NCBI RefSeq assembly: GCF_000330505.1
Contig: NW_004443615.1
Coordinates: 297,866-361,865, forward strand
DNA from: Entamoeba invadens IP1
Lineage: Eukaryota; Evosea; Mastigamoebida; Endamoebidae
Direction of reading: 5' to 3'
Length of the DNA stretch: 64,000 nucleotides
Positions 1-10,913 of the stretch are shown piece by piece; positions within the stretch are counted from its first letter, which is position 1; each line of letters begins with the position of its first letter. The position numbers and the translations under genes were made by a program. The notes under the pieces were generated by a model. It searched no databases. It worked only from the letters and a program-made list of their open reading frames with translations, and was not told where the DNA came from.

Positions 1-980
1 CTCGTCATATTTTTGGCTCCGAATGAGCTATTTATTACTATTTCTATAGTACCACATTTATTAATTATTGTTATTATTTAATCGTAATAACATTTTAAAT
101 AACAAACTTCAGGAGGCATCCAATAAGGAGTTCCAACTATTGATGTACGACAACTCTTTTGTTTTGTCAGCTGCGCCGCATAGCCAAAATCAGACAACTT
201 TACTGAACCATCTTTCTTTAACAATATATTGTCAGATTTGATGTCACGATGGACACAATGATTTGAGTGTAAGAAGGTCAAAGCTTTTAAAGTCTCATCA
301 CAGACGAAAGCGATCAATTTGAGGGAAATTGGCATTTCGTCGTGATGATCGATAATATCTGTCAAACACCCGCCGTCCATATATTCCATCACTAACCACA
401 GCATTTCATTAATTAAATAACACTCGATGTATGTGACGACGTTGTCGTGTTTATATTGACTGAGTGTACTCACCTCGGTCAATATAGCTCGTTTACTCTT
501 CTTAGTGATTCGCATCCGTTTCAACGCGACGGGGTACCCGTCTGACTTTCGCGTAGCTTTAAACACATCGCCGACCCCGCCTTCGCCCACTTTCTCGAGT
601 CCTTCATACAACTCGTCTGGGTCACTCTTATTAATGAATTTCTTTAAGTCGACTTCTTTCTCTTCCGGTAACGGTTGGATTTGAAAGCACATGGAATCAT
701 CCTCTTTGATATCCGTCTCTGCAGTCGTTTTCATTTGGAAGTCAATGACGTCATGGACTGCTTCAGGGTTCTCTTTAATCTCTTCTTTAGTTATCCCAGA
801 AGCTTTTAATTGTGCATTCCACTCAGGAGGAAACCCAGTGAGTTCTCCAGATTGGTACACGGCATGATACGGATGTGAGAACCCAACTGGTTCACTGATT
901 ACTAACTCCGGCTCCTTTTTCTTTTTGAGGAGGGACTTGAACATCTCGCTACTTGATTTTCGAGTTTCTCGCCTTTCCAT
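1..980 (-). CDS. p21-activated kinase (PAK-like), 3' end outside window
   Basis: Serine/threonine kinase of the STE20/PAK family, an effector of Rac/Cdc42-type GTPases that controls actin. From the ATG at 980 there is a CRIB/PBD motif near residues 29-55 (ISEPVGFSHPYH, then a Trp), an acidic linker, and a kinase domain with VGEGGVGDVF glycine loop, VALKRM lysine, VHRDIKSDN catalytic loop, DFGYA, and GTPYWMPPE activation segment. The open frame ends in an intron (28-107, 80 nt) that begins GTTTGT and ends AATAG; the next exon (1-27) reads LIRSQKYDE, matching the PAK subdomain VIII-IX sequence, and then leaves the window. An earlier in-frame ATG at 1028 exists, but its stretch looks like 5' UTR. 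Unlike the PAK at 49.8 kb, no PH domain is seen upstream. Confidence 0.85.
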
Positions 981-1028
981 TTTTCTTCGCGGTCTTATAT
1001 ATATAATTGATATCTTTTTTAAGACCAT

Positions 1029-1696
1029 ACTATTTCCGCTTTGACGCCTCCTCTTCCTTTAATTCTAATACTTTTTACCTCACTTTTTACAATACTCTTC
1101 TTGACTCTATTGTACTATTCTTTTAATTCTTTTGTGGTTTTCAATTACACTAAACGGCAAAGTCAATCTCGTCTTTCTTGTTTTATTTCTTTGCTTTTCA
1201 AAGCGCTGTTTGGCTTTCTACCGGCAAACATTTCTATTTGGATTTTGGTCGTTCCGTTTTTTTGTTATTCAATCTATTTCGTCTTCTATTTTACTACTAT
1301 TTCTTATTTCAATATAATAGTCACAAATTCGGGTATTCTATGAAAGTTATGTCAAGTTATTGTAATTCTCTCGATTGCAGTCATTTCAAGTTTCAAGCAT
1401 TTCTTCGAACTTATTATTTTTAATTGTTTTTACTAGTTGTTATACAATTTGTCTTTTTCGTCCTCTCAAGTTGAAATAATAAAAAAACAGAAGACTTTTA
1501 ATATTATTTTTGATGTTATTATATCGGACTCTATTCTTAAAATAGAACACAAAAAAATAATTAAATAGATCACAAGATGAATTAGATACCGGTATAATTT
1601 ATATATAAACAGTGTACTCGAATGATCAAAAAAAGTGTTAAACGATGTGACCCAAGAACAATTGAAAAGTGAAATTATTAAGACGTCGACTTGTGT
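1029..1696. other. intergenic, T-rich on plus strand
   Basis: No supportable gene. Three overlapping plus-strand open frames around 1041-1423 translate to Phe/Leu/Ile-rich text that simply reflects T-richness; none shows a recognisable domain and they compete with one another. The stretch lies between the 5' end of the PAK gene and the 3' end of the C2-TLDc gene. Confidence 0.5.
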
Positions 1697-2746
1697 TCAC
1701 ATCCATTGCAACATGAACACTTTTGCAATAGGAAAAGTAGAAGGGAAGTATTCAGAGAGTAAGACATTTCCTTTGACTGTCGCATCGAAAGACTTTTGGA
1801 TAGTATTTAACTCATAGACTGTCATGTCTTCTTTCAAATAGAATGCATTATTAACGCCAAGGACTATTCCCGACGTGTGTTCGATCCCATTGAATAAGCA
1901 GAAAGTGGCATCTTTAGGGTTTATTGTGTTCAACTTTAAAGGCTGTTGTTTCGGCCCAACGACACTGAAGACAAACCCATTTTTGTCATTAATGACTTGC
2001 CCATTGCCATTTTCATCTTTTGTGATCGGCTCATCATTATAAAATCCAAAGGAACACCCACTCTGTGTTATTATCAAAGTCATCACATTCCTCTTCATCA
2101 TAATTTTCTGAGCAATGACATCGGCTTTGACGGGGAACAAATCAGACGAGAACAACAGTCTGAAATTGGCCTTTTTGGTGAACCCTTGTAATATCGGCAA
2201 ATACCCTTTCAAGTATTCTCTCTTCTTCCCTTCTTCTATTTCTAATTGAATTTGTTGGTCGGACTTTTTCGATGCAATTGACCGACTTGATCCTCTCAGT
2301 GATGAACTCATTGAACTCTCCGATGTCATCATCGTCTGTATGACTTGTGGGGTAGTCTCTACATAATGCAGATTTCGATATTTGATTGTTATAGTAGTGT
2401 CTAAGTCATTGTTTTTACGCTTCTTTTCATATTCCTTTTCTAAGTCGACGCGATAGATAATAGTTTCTTCCAATTTCGTTAACTCGGGGACATCAATCAC
2501 TACCTTCCCCAAAAAATCATCGGAGTTCATTTTGTCCCAATCCCAACATTCAAATGTGATTTGGCCACTCGGCGTTAAACACTCAAAGTGATTATTCCAC
2601 ACCGGTGTCGCGGTGTTTTTTTGAATTGTAGTCTTAAAGGACTTCGCAACTCCACCTTCAGTATACTTGACTATGAGGTATGGGTCACACCACTGCACTA
2701 TGTCCGCCTTTGGAAAATTCGAGCCGCATTCAAGAATGATTTCCAT
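1697..2746 (-). CDS. C2 domain plus TLDc domain protein
   Basis: A 349-residue single-exon protein. Residues about 1-100 form a C2 domain, a calcium/lipid-binding fold: DPYLIVKY strand, TATPVWNNHFE, FECWDWDKMNSDDFLGKV. The acidic residues in DPYL and in WDWDKMNSDD are typical calcium-loop positions. A Ser-rich linker follows, and residues about 190-345 resemble a TLDc domain as found in many Entamoeba proteins: FRLLFSSDLFPVKAD, then TLIITQSGCSFGFYNDEPI, a Phe/Val strand around FVFSV, and DATFCLFNG; the end (LLSEYFPSTFPIAKVFMLQW) fits the last TLDc strands. TLDc domains are linked to oxidative-stress protection and V-ATPase binding in other eukaryotes. The combination suggests calcium-dependent membrane recruitment of a TLDc module; that role is inference. 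Confidence 0.8.
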   Translation of the reverse strand: MEIILECGSNFPKADIVQWCDPYLIVKYTEGGVAKSFKTTIQKNTATPVWNNHFECLTPSGQITFECWDWDKMNSDDFLGKVVIDVPELTKLEETIIYRVDLEKEYEKKRKNNDLDTTITIKYRNLHYVETTPQVIQTMMTSESSMSSSLRGSSRSIASKKSDQQIQLEIEEGKKREYLKGYLPILQGFTKKANFRLLFSSDLFPVKADVIAQKIMMKRNVMTLIITQSGCSFGFYNDEPITKDENGNGQVINDKNGFVFSVVGPKQQPLKLNTINPKDATFCLFNGIEHTSGIVLGVNNAFYLKEDMTVYELNTIQKSFDATVKGNVLLSEYFPSTFPIAKVFMLQWM

Positions 2747-3237
2747 TTTTGGATTTCAAAGTTGAGAGTGTTTTTTGAATGGTTCTAAAGAACAAAACAC
2801 GAGAGACATTAGTAATACGACAAATTGGTGGATAGTAACGGGTTTATTAAAAAATAGTAGATAATAAACCAAACATCACGATAATTGATTTATAGTTTAT
2901 TTCTTATTTCTTCATATTTTTCATTAATATTCTATTAATAATACTTGAAATTTTAATACATGTTTTGAATACAAATAACTGTTGTTTAACGTCATTAAAT
3001 GATGTTCTTCAGTGGTACTAATTGTTTTGCAAAACAATTAGTAAAAATATAATTAATATATTAGTAAAAGTACTAGTTTATGTATATACTAAAATAAATA
3101 ATTCAATTAAGTTTACACTTGGTTTAACTATATAGTACTATTGTTTTTACTAAATAAAGTCTTGTAATAATAGTATAGTTATAATTCTAATAATTATAGT
3201 TCTTTTCAATGGATGACAACACACACACAATTAATTA
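2747..3237. other. intergenic with a perfect 28-bp palindrome
   Basis: AT-rich spacer upstream of the C2-TLDc gene. The only marked structure is a perfect palindrome at 3016-3043 (listed separately). No open frame with a recognisable product. Confidence 0.5.
3016..3043. repeat. perfect 28-bp palindrome
   Basis: Each half is TACTAATTGTTTTG read inward, joined with no spacer to its exact reverse complement. The site lies about 270 bp upstream of the C2-TLDc start codon, so it could be a dimeric protein-binding site or an RNA hairpin, but no function can be read from sequence. Confidence 0.75.
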
Positions 3238-4937
3238 TCAAATCACTTCCGTAGGTTGAGTGACCAAAAGATCGTTTTGAATTTTCCCTCTTTTTCTTGG
3301 AGGAGGGAGAGGAGGAAGTTCTTGAAGTATTTCATCACTTTTAAGAACGCCATCTGTATTTGAATGGAATTCTTCTTTCTCTTCTTTGTCAATTCCATCC
3401 AAGTCACTCTTCTCCTCATTTCCGTCACTTCTTGCTTTTCTCTCGACTTCATAAGCTTCCATTTTCATTTCATTTCCTTCGCTCAATGACTTTCCATGAC
3501 TCGTTACAACTTCTTTTGTTTCCAATTTCTTCTTTTCATTATTATTACTTATCGCTCGCAATACCACGTCTTCGTCCTTCATTAATTGAGTCAAAGTCAC
3601 AACGTTCTTCCGAGATAACTTCATAGAAAGTCTCATCACATTCTCATCGACCTCTGTTGGGAATAAGTGTGAATACTCACAGAGTAAGAACGTGACGACC
3701 TCGATCCCCCACACAACGTCGTTGTTAATTATTTCTTTGTTGTTTGTGTTCTTCTCGTCTTTATAAAATGTCAGCAACACTGGTGAAAAGCAGACTGCAA
3801 GATTCTTAAAGCTCATCCCATTCGAATCCGACAAGGAATCAATTTTACAACACAACTTTAATAGACTCTTTAACACAGTCGTGTTCTCTTCAGAGAGCTT
3901 TTCTATTGCTTTTTGAATCAGTTTAAATCGCTCATCGTGACATTGAATAGACCCTCGTGTCTTCTGCCATTCCTTCAACATCCAACTCGTCACTTCATAT
4001 GGAAATATTTTCTCTTTCATCTCTCTCAAGAACTTCTTTAAAACATTCGCTACAACTTCTGGCGGAAGATCTTCAAAATCGGTGATCCCCATGCGATGAT
4101 AAATATCGTCGACTTCAATTTTCATCTTTTGTGTTGTGTCTCGGAAGATCCCATAAGTCCCGCACCCTTTCGTGTATAAGTAGTTGATCATCGTTTCAAT
4201 CACTTGTGGAAGTTGTGTCGGGAGTCTCCCCTCCAACTCCAATATCTCTTTAAGTTTCGTCCCGCAGTACGAGACGTTTCGTTGCGGCGCAACACTCGTA
4301 ATAACAAAATTCTGTTTTTCGTTCCTCGACTTCTCTTTGACGGCATTCAGTTTGTCATTGCACGAAAAATAGACGTCGACGGTCGTTCCAAAGTTATAAA
4401 ACGAGTTAAAGAAGTTGACATAGAGCAATGGAATCTCAAAACTGCTTTTCGTGGTAAAGTTATAGAAAGCCGTCGTCAGTGTTTCTTGGTTCTTCGTCTT
4501 CTCAAACAGTTTCTTTAATTGTTTCAAGTCAAATGTCATCTCTTCCGTCTTCCCAACAGTCGAGAGGATATCCTGCTGTAACGCGTCCAAGTTTGTGACC
4601 AAAAATTGGAGTCCACTCACAATGGGTTCAGCCACTCCTTTGTCTCCTCGTCAATCCAAGTCTTGTTATAAAATAGTTTAATTATAATTATTTTTATTAA
4701 AAGTATAGAAAATGTTATTTAGTGAATTGTGAGAAACAAACTTCCTTGGGGCACAAAGGCTTGGTCGATATTTTCAGTAAGAAATGATGAGTAAGACTTC
4801 AGAAGGTCAGTTAACTCTTGAAGCTTTGAGTTGGCGGAGGATAAGAAGGCGCGGTGCTTGTCCCAGAAGACAGAAAGCTTTGGGAGTTGCAGACGCTTAG
4901 AGTCGACAGTTTCCATGTCACTTGACTTCTTCTTCAT
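3238..4937 (-). CDS. BAR-like plus RhoGAP domain protein (two exons)
   Basis: A Rho-family GTPase-activating protein. Exon 1 is 4742-4937, from the ATG at 4937; an intron at about 4647-4741 starts GTTTGT and ends AG; exon 2 is 3238-4646, in phase. The start of the long exon-2 frame has no ATG and is preceded by an in-frame TGA, which is why the upstream exon is needed. The first ~200 residues are helical and BAR-like (membrane-curvature dimer). RhoGAP follows: P-x-V before a helix, the YGIFRDT segment with the arginine finger, and LPPEVVANVLKKFLREM matching the conserved helix. The C-terminal ~130 residues are Lys/Glu-rich and end in a proline stretch (LPPLPPPRKRGK), a possible SH3 ligand. 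Two possible acceptor AGs differ by 3 nt. Confidence 0.82.
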
Positions 4938-5856
4938 TATATGTTATTTCAATTCTAGTGGGATTGATTTGAAAGAGAAGAGTTACTATATTAATACTAT
5001 ATTTTACTAGTAATAAACTGAGAAGCAACTATTTTGGTGGAACGAAAATGGGAGGAAAAATTCAAAGATTGTTGTAATTTGTGTTTTGTTTTCATTGTGA
5101 AATTTTTGGGATATTGACATCGCTTTTTTGGGAAGAACTCGGCACATGTTTATTCGTATTGTTGTATTAACTAATAATTTTAAAAAAGTATTATAAAAAT
5201 CTAAAAGTAATCAGAGGACGATAGTTTTTTGTAACACATTATATTAGTATAAATATATTATTATATTAACAAAACAAATCTTCAACCTAAATCTGGATGT
5301 TTTCTAATTAAGTTATAATTAAGTTTATTATAATAAAACTATATTAATAACTGTTGTTAAAACCAACCAAAAAATATGGTAATAGCAACAACGACAAGCC
5401 GATATTTTCATCATCTTTTAAGTTAAATTGAGAGATTTGGTTAAACAATATGAAAGATTCATCTTTAAAAAAAAGAGTTAATTTTATAACATTCAAATAA
5501 ACACAAAAATGTTGGCTCTGTTGTACTCAATATAATAGGACATGTTACTATTTAAAAAAGATCTTAAATCATGGTAATAAACCTTTTAATTATTGTTTTG
5601 TATTCTATTAAATATACCCCTTAATCTATTATCATATGTCATTATTTATAGTTTTGTTTCCATATACTTTATTCCAATATATCATATTAATGACCATTCA
5701 AAGTACTTTATCAATAGTATAATTATAATAAAAGTACTATAATTGTTAATTAAAACCTAATAGTTTAAACCAGACTTTATATCGACTTTACACAACATTC
5801 TTAAATAAGAAACTCAAAAAGGAACTAAAAAGAACTTAAAAATACCACATTTTAAG
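4938..5856. other. intergenic, nothing recognised
   Basis: About 0.9 kb of very AT-rich sequence between two divergent genes (BAR-RhoGAP and the 826-residue protein), so it must hold both promoters. No clear coding, RNA gene or repeat was seen. Confidence 0.5.
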
Positions 5857-8337
5857 ATGACTGAGAAGACGATCACTGAACAGATTTTGATTCCGAACAG
5901 TGAAGTTGTTCACAAACTCAACACGATATTTTCCACAAACTTTTCCACGAATGTTCTGATAGGTGATTTCCAGACTTGTTCAAATGACAACGCCGAACAA
6001 ATAGCAAAGCAGTTAGCAACACTTGCAGTCTTTGTCTTTGAACCAGTTCCAATGGCTGCAATGGAATATTTGTCGTCATATCCTGAAGCCACTCAATACC
6101 TTCTTTGCTCCATTAATTTGATAGAGCCTGATGTCATCCAAATTCATTTCAAGACGACAGACTTGTTGGAGAAGGTCCGATACCTCTACGCAATTACGAA
6201 TTACATCAAACAAATCGATTACCACTCCGCACAATTCAGTTCCCCATCCGTCTTTTTACCACGAATGAAAGCACTGAGTTACTACCAATACTATAACCTC
6301 GAAAATTCATTCCAATTCATCGGACCATTTGGAAAGACTCCCTTTGTCATCCCAAAGAATAAATCAAATGCCGTGTCTGACTTCTACGTCTCTGTAGAGT
6401 CTAAGGAACTCGTTAAGACCTTTGCGGAAGCACTCAAAGTCATTCCTTTGGAGCTCAAAGCATTGTTCTGTGGACTTCCATTGTGTTGTGTCACATCAGA
6501 CTCAGTGCATGTATTTAGTACGGAAATAACTCACCCGGATCGAGTAACAAAGGCAATGTTGTACTTCGCGAAGAAGATCACTTTAAGAAACTCGATCTTC
6601 AACACAAACCAAATTGCAAAGATGCGGTACTTGTGTAAGAAAGGTGCGGGGATGTTCGCGACGATCCGAAGAGCGTGTTTTCTCAAGGAAATCATCGTTG
6701 AAATAAATGTTGACCAAGTCGCCGTCAATTTCATTGGTATCACAGAAGAGGCAAATAAGGCCTCCGCACTTCTTATTGCGGCAATGAAACAACTTGACAC
6801 GAAGACATACGAATGTGAAATACCACTATTGAAGTTCAACCAAATACGAGGGTTTGACAAGATGAGTGAAATCGTTGTTCTTCCTGAACGTGTCCAAGAT
6901 GGAAAAGTCAAGAGCTTTGTATTAGTCGGGAAGAAGCACTCCAACTTTGACTTGTTTGCAAAGGAATTAAAGAAGTCCGAGATTAAGACGGATTCGCGGA
7001 AGGATAGTTTCTATACGATGCTGAAAATATCATCGCAACGATGTATTAAAGCATTTGAAGTTGAAGGATTGGATCAAATCACTTACTCTTTTAATAACGC
7101 TCGAATCATATATCCACGAATCGACCCATTCACTTGTTTCTCATATTATAACCCGACTTTACACTTGAAATTGAAATGTTCGATTGTACCAACTGCCTTT
7201 TGTAAAGAGGACGTTCCTAAAGTTCTCTTTGCAACATCGACGTCGGCGGGATTTGAAGAAATTGATGTGAATGAAATCATTCAAATGAGTGTCTTAGAAC
7301 CGTTTGATCCACTCAATGTCGACAAAACAACGTGGTTCAGAATATCGCAGAATTTGTATCAAAATGTGTTTTCCAATTATCAAATGACACTTGAGAATTA
7401 CCTCGACTTGATCAAAACCATCAACAAAGCCGTTGTCTCGCCAACACTCAATATGAAGATCCACGCAGTCGTTGTAGTCAAAACACGAGACCAAATCAAA
7501 CCCATCACTTCTTCTATCTCTAACGTGTTGGTTGAGATGCTTGCAAAGCATCCGGAGTATATCATGCACTCCGCGATGAAGACGTGGACGTTCCAACCCG
7601 TCACTGTTGCCGAATATCCATATCAACCGTACTGTGCAAAGGATATCGACACGACTACAATGACACAAGCGCCAGCAATTGTATACAGAAGTCTTCCACA
7701 AGTGACATGTGGTGTGTTATTAGACAAGAACTTCAAAGGGATTACTACAGGCTCATTCATCCCAGAGAGTCAGTTAATCTTCCGCTTCGATTTCAAACAG
7801 ATCTTCGGGTGGTACCCCGACTTCTTCCAATTCCACGCGAAGAATATGATGCGACTGTATATGGAGCCCAGTGTCGAGACGGGGTCCGGCGTCATATCGA
7901 AAGACACCGAATGCGAGATGTATTCCTTCATCGAGAAGATGTTGTGCGTCTTCAATCGGATGATCAGTGACTTCGCAAAGGAGACGACAGACTACGAAGT
8001 CGCGCGTCATATCCTCGGGCAATGCGGGACAGTCAAACATGTGTATTGGGACTGCTACGATCCCGATTTGGTAGACTTGATCGACCAAGTTGGGTTTTCC
8101 ATGTTATTCCACTTGACGTCAATCGAAGTGAAATTTCCTGATAAGATGAGAAATGTGATTGGATTTTTATTTACTGAAGAAAAGAGAGAGGAGGCTACAA
8201 GGTGGGTCGAGGCAGACATTTTGGTGGAAAAGGATGACGTGTACACAAATCCATATATGTTCTATGCAGTTAAAACTCCACTTCATATCATCAAATATTC
8301 GGTCGTGCCTGAAAAACCAAAGGAAGAAAAGAAGTAG
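5857..8337 (+). CDS. large conserved-looking protein of unknown function
   Basis: A clean 826-residue frame with strongly biased, gene-like composition (GC-richer than its flanks) and no introns. I do not recognise the family. There is no signal peptide and no membrane segment. Residues about 260-320 (KKGAGMFATIRRACF, then EINVDQVAVNFIG, then a helix) have the order of a KH RNA-binding fold: helix-loop-helix, strand, strand, helix. The canonical GxxG loop is not clear, so this is only a hint. The C-terminus ends in a short Lys/Glu tail. It is cytosolic by appearance, and its neighbours (beta-tubulin downstream on the same strand) say nothing specific about function. Confidence 0.75.
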   Translation: MTEKTITEQILIPNSEVVHKLNTIFSTNFSTNVLIGDFQTCSNDNAEQIAKQLATLAVFVFEPVPMAAMEYLSSYPEATQYLLCSINLIEPDVIQIHFKTTDLLEKVRYLYAITNYIKQIDYHSAQFSSPSVFLPRMKALSYYQYYNLENSFQFIGPFGKTPFVIPKNKSNAVSDFYVSVESKELVKTFAEALKVIPLELKALFCGLPLCCVTSDSVHVFSTEITHPDRVTKAMLYFAKKITLRNSIFNTNQIAKMRYLCKKGAGMFATIRRACFLKEIIVEINVDQVAVNFIGITEEANKASALLIAAMKQLDTKTYECEIPLLKFNQIRGFDKMSEIVVLPERVQDGKVKSFVLVGKKHSNFDLFAKELKKSEIKTDSRKDSFYTMLKISSQRCIKAFEVEGLDQITYSFNNARIIYPRIDPFTCFSYYNPTLHLKLKCSIVPTAFCKEDVPKVLFATSTSAGFEEIDVNEIIQMSVLEPFDPLNVDKTTWFRISQNLYQNVFSNYQMTLENYLDLIKTINKAVVSPTLNMKIHAVVVVKTRDQIKPITSSISNVLVEMLAKHPEYIMHSAMKTWTFQPVTVAEYPYQPYCAKDIDTTTMTQAPAIVYRSLPQVTCGVLLDKNFKGITTGSFIPESQLIFRFDFKQIFGWYPDFFQFHAKNMMRLYMEPSVETGSGVISKDTECEMYSFIEKMLCVFNRMISDFAKETTDYEVARHILGQCGTVKHVYWDCYDPDLVDLIDQVGFSMLFHLTSIEVKFPDKMRNVIGFLFTEEKREEATRWVEADILVEKDDVYTNPYMFYAVKTPLHIIKYSVVPEKPKEEKK

Positions 8338-8611
8338 ACCAAGTTATTCATTTTTCAAGTGTTTTTTTTTACTGTACTATATTTTATAGTTTCATTTATA
8401 AATATTTTATGGTTTTGGCATATTAATTAAAAACTACAATAGACAAGTTATAACAAGTATAAATATTGTGGATGCAATGTACTATATAGTATAATATTAT
8501 TACCATGGAAGTATTGTATCTCATTTTCATGACAAAACAACGTTTTAGAGTAAGGGTGATTGAAAGACAGAACGAACGAAAATAAGAGGAGGGGAAAAAA
8601 GAGAAAGGTAA

Positions 8612-9955
8612 ATGCGTGAAATAATTTCATTGCAGATTGGACAGTGCGGAAACCAAGTCGGAGAAAAGTTTTGGGACCTTGTGAATGAAGAACACAACAT
8701 CTCACCAGTCGGAGAGTTTACGGGGACGCCAATTGAACAACAAAGACTCTCAGTCTACTACACTGAGAGTTCAACTAAAAGGTACGTCCCTAGAACTACC
8801 AACGTGGATCTTGAACCAGGTACTATTAATGCTTTGAAAGTGGGAAAACTTGGTGGGTTATTCCGCCCAGACTCTTTTGTATGTGGCAAAAATGGGGCTG
8901 GTAACAACTGGGGAAAGGGACACTACACTGATGGATTGGAGCTATGCGAAAGAGTGATGGAATTTGTAAGAAAAGAAGCAGAGGCGTGCGACTGTTTACA
9001 AGGATTTCAGATCACACATTCACTTGGAGGAGGTACTGGTTCGGGGCTCGGAACGTTGATACAATCGAAGCTCCGCGAAGAGTATTTCGACAAAGTGATT
9101 TCGACATTCAGTGTGATGCCTTCACCAACTATCAGTGAAACAGTAGTGGAACCTTACAACTGCATGTTGTCGTTGCACAGCCTCTTGGAATCGGCTGGTG
9201 TATCATTCTGTTTTGATAACGAGGCGCTCAACACAATAGCGAAAAACATCACAAACAAAGAAAAGCCGTCGTATGAAAACTTAAACTGCATTGTGGCGTC
9301 TGTCATGTCTGGGATCACCTGTTCGTTGAGGTTTCCAGGACAGCTAAACCAAGACCTCAGAAAGCTGTACGTCAACATGATCCCATACACGAGGTTGAGA
9401 TTTTTGACTTCTTCGATTGCTCCTGTTGCGAGTGCTCTCGAAATGGAATACCAAAGCCTTTCGGTGTCCGAAATCATCCCCCAGCTCTTTGAAAGGAAAA
9501 ATATGATGGTTGATTTCAACCCACAGAACGGCAGATATTTGACTGCGTCATGTATCATGAGAGGAAACGTCTCCACTCACGACGTTGAGGAAAACCTTTT
9601 CTTACTCAGAGAAAAGAACACTGATGTGTTTTGCCCGTGGATCCCAAATAACGTCCAGCTCGCCGTGTGCGACGTCCCGCCAAAGAAACTGAAAGTTTCT
9701 GGTACACTCATCTCGAACTCCACTGGAATGGTCGACCTATTTGATCGCATCTACAAACAGTTCGTTGCGATGTTTACCCGAAAAGCTTTTGTTTACTTAT
9801 ACACAGAAGAGGGTATGGAGGAGTCTGAATTTTTGGAGGCAGGAAGTGACATAGCCGACCTAATAAAAGAGTACAAACAGTACCATTCTGCTGAACCACA
9901 GATCGACCAGACTATACAGGACAACACATCCATTGCGTCACAACCTTCTTTTTAG
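8612..9955 (+). CDS. beta-tubulin (divergent)
   Basis: A 447-residue tubulin, close to the usual ~445. It starts MREI, the N-terminal tetrapeptide of beta-tubulins used in tubulin mRNA autoregulation in other eukaryotes, followed by the nucleotide-binding segment QIGQCGNQ. The tubulin signature GGGTGSG is at about residues 140-146, with NVDLEPGT, FRPDSFVCG, SVMPSP and RFPGQLNQDLRKL all present. It is beta rather than alpha or gamma by the start MREI, the CDVPP segment and the LFDRIYKQFVAMFTRKAF region. The C-terminal tail is not the Glu-rich tail of most beta-tubulins: it is Gln/Ser/Thr-rich and ends SQPSF. Entamoeba tubulins are known to be unusually divergent. Polymerises with alpha-tubulin into the intranuclear spindle. 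Confidence 0.93.
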   Translation: MREIISLQIGQCGNQVGEKFWDLVNEEHNISPVGEFTGTPIEQQRLSVYYTESSTKRYVPRTTNVDLEPGTINALKVGKLGGLFRPDSFVCGKNGAGNNWGKGHYTDGLELCERVMEFVRKEAEACDCLQGFQITHSLGGGTGSGLGTLIQSKLREEYFDKVISTFSVMPSPTISETVVEPYNCMLSLHSLLESAGVSFCFDNEALNTIAKNITNKEKPSYENLNCIVASVMSGITCSLRFPGQLNQDLRKLYVNMIPYTRLRFLTSSIAPVASALEMEYQSLSVSEIIPQLFERKNMMVDFNPQNGRYLTASCIMRGNVSTHDVEENLFLLREKNTDVFCPWIPNNVQLAVCDVPPKKLKVSGTLISNSTGMVDLFDRIYKQFVAMFTRKAFVYLYTEEGMEESEFLEAGSDIADLIKEYKQYHSAEPQIDQTIQDNTSIASQPSF

Positions 9956-10037
9956 TGTGTTATTATGTGTCTTTGTGTTTGTGATAATTATAATTATACT
10001 AGTTTGAATACAATAAAATGATAAAGATAATAAAGTA

Positions 10038-10913
10038 TCAGTGAGGTTGTATGAATGGGTTGAACTGTGTTCTTTCCTTTTGTGGTGTGAAGTACTTTGC
10101 TTTCAGCATTCCAACATCCTCTTTGCACGTTTCAAACACGTCTTTGAACGCCCCCTCGGCCTTTCCGAATGCCTCACAAATTTTGTCAAGCGGATCTATT
10201 TGTTCGACGACCTTCATCACAAGCACGGTTAAAAGCACACTTGCCTGGGATTCTCTAGTTCCCAAAATCCCTTTGTAATTACTCTCGACAAATGAATATA
10301 AGTTTCTTGCCAATTTTGGTTCGACCAAGAGTGTTCTATATTATCAATGACCATCCACACAATTTAACAATTGAAAAAGAACAAACTTTAGTGTTGTAAG
10401 AAGATAAACGTGTTCATGTTTTACAGTCTCACTCTGTTCAATTTCTTTCATCACTGATTCGAACAACTTGACATTTCCGATCGAGTAGTTGACTGCTTTT
10501 TGGATGTTATTTAACTTGACATTAACTAAGCACATTTCCATCGCAAAAGTGTTCGAAATAGCGCTCAGTTTGTTCCTTTGACAGAGTTCAAATATCTCCT
10601 CAAGCGCCTTTTCTTTCTCTTTGTCGATTGGTGTATTTTTGATTGCTAAGAGTGGGTTGACCTCCTCTTCAGTCACTGCCTCTTTTTTGGCCGTCAGTAT
10701 TTTCACGTAGAAGTCGACTAACCCATAAAACGCGTTCAAGTCCTTTTCTTGAGATAAGAGGGTACACCCGTCTGTGATAATTGACAGTCCATGAGTGGGA
10801 GATCTTCTAACATATCTTGAATAAAGCGATTTGTACTGCATCAAAGCCTCATACAATTTCCCCTCTTTCACATTTTGGTGTAAAGTATCAAAGATCTTGT
10901 CGAGTGCGTTCAT
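10038..10913 (-). CDS. Get4-like protein (two exons)
   Basis: Exon 1 is 10387-10913; a 51-nt intron at 10336-10386 begins GTTTGTTC and ends ATATAG; exon 2 is 10038-10335. The junction keeps frame (phase 2) and gives a protein of about 274 residues. The N-terminal part is alpha-helical repeat: GKLYEALMQYKSLYSRYV resembles the opening helices of Get4/C7orf20, followed by a second repeat-like helix pair. Get4 partners Get5 and Get3 to hand tail-anchored proteins to the ER membrane. The similarity is by eye, strongest in the first 60 residues, so another helical-repeat protein is possible. Without splicing, the exon-1 frame would stop shortly after the donor, so the intron is well supported. Confidence 0.6.

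Noticed and set aside
1041..1423. Three overlapping plus-strand frames with hydrophobic translations
   Set aside because: They compete in overlapping frames, follow T-rich base composition, and have no domain or start context; looks like spacer.
7294..8088. Several antisense frames inside the 826-residue gene
   Set aside because: Shadows of the plus-strand gene in other frames; codon pattern belongs to the sense frame.
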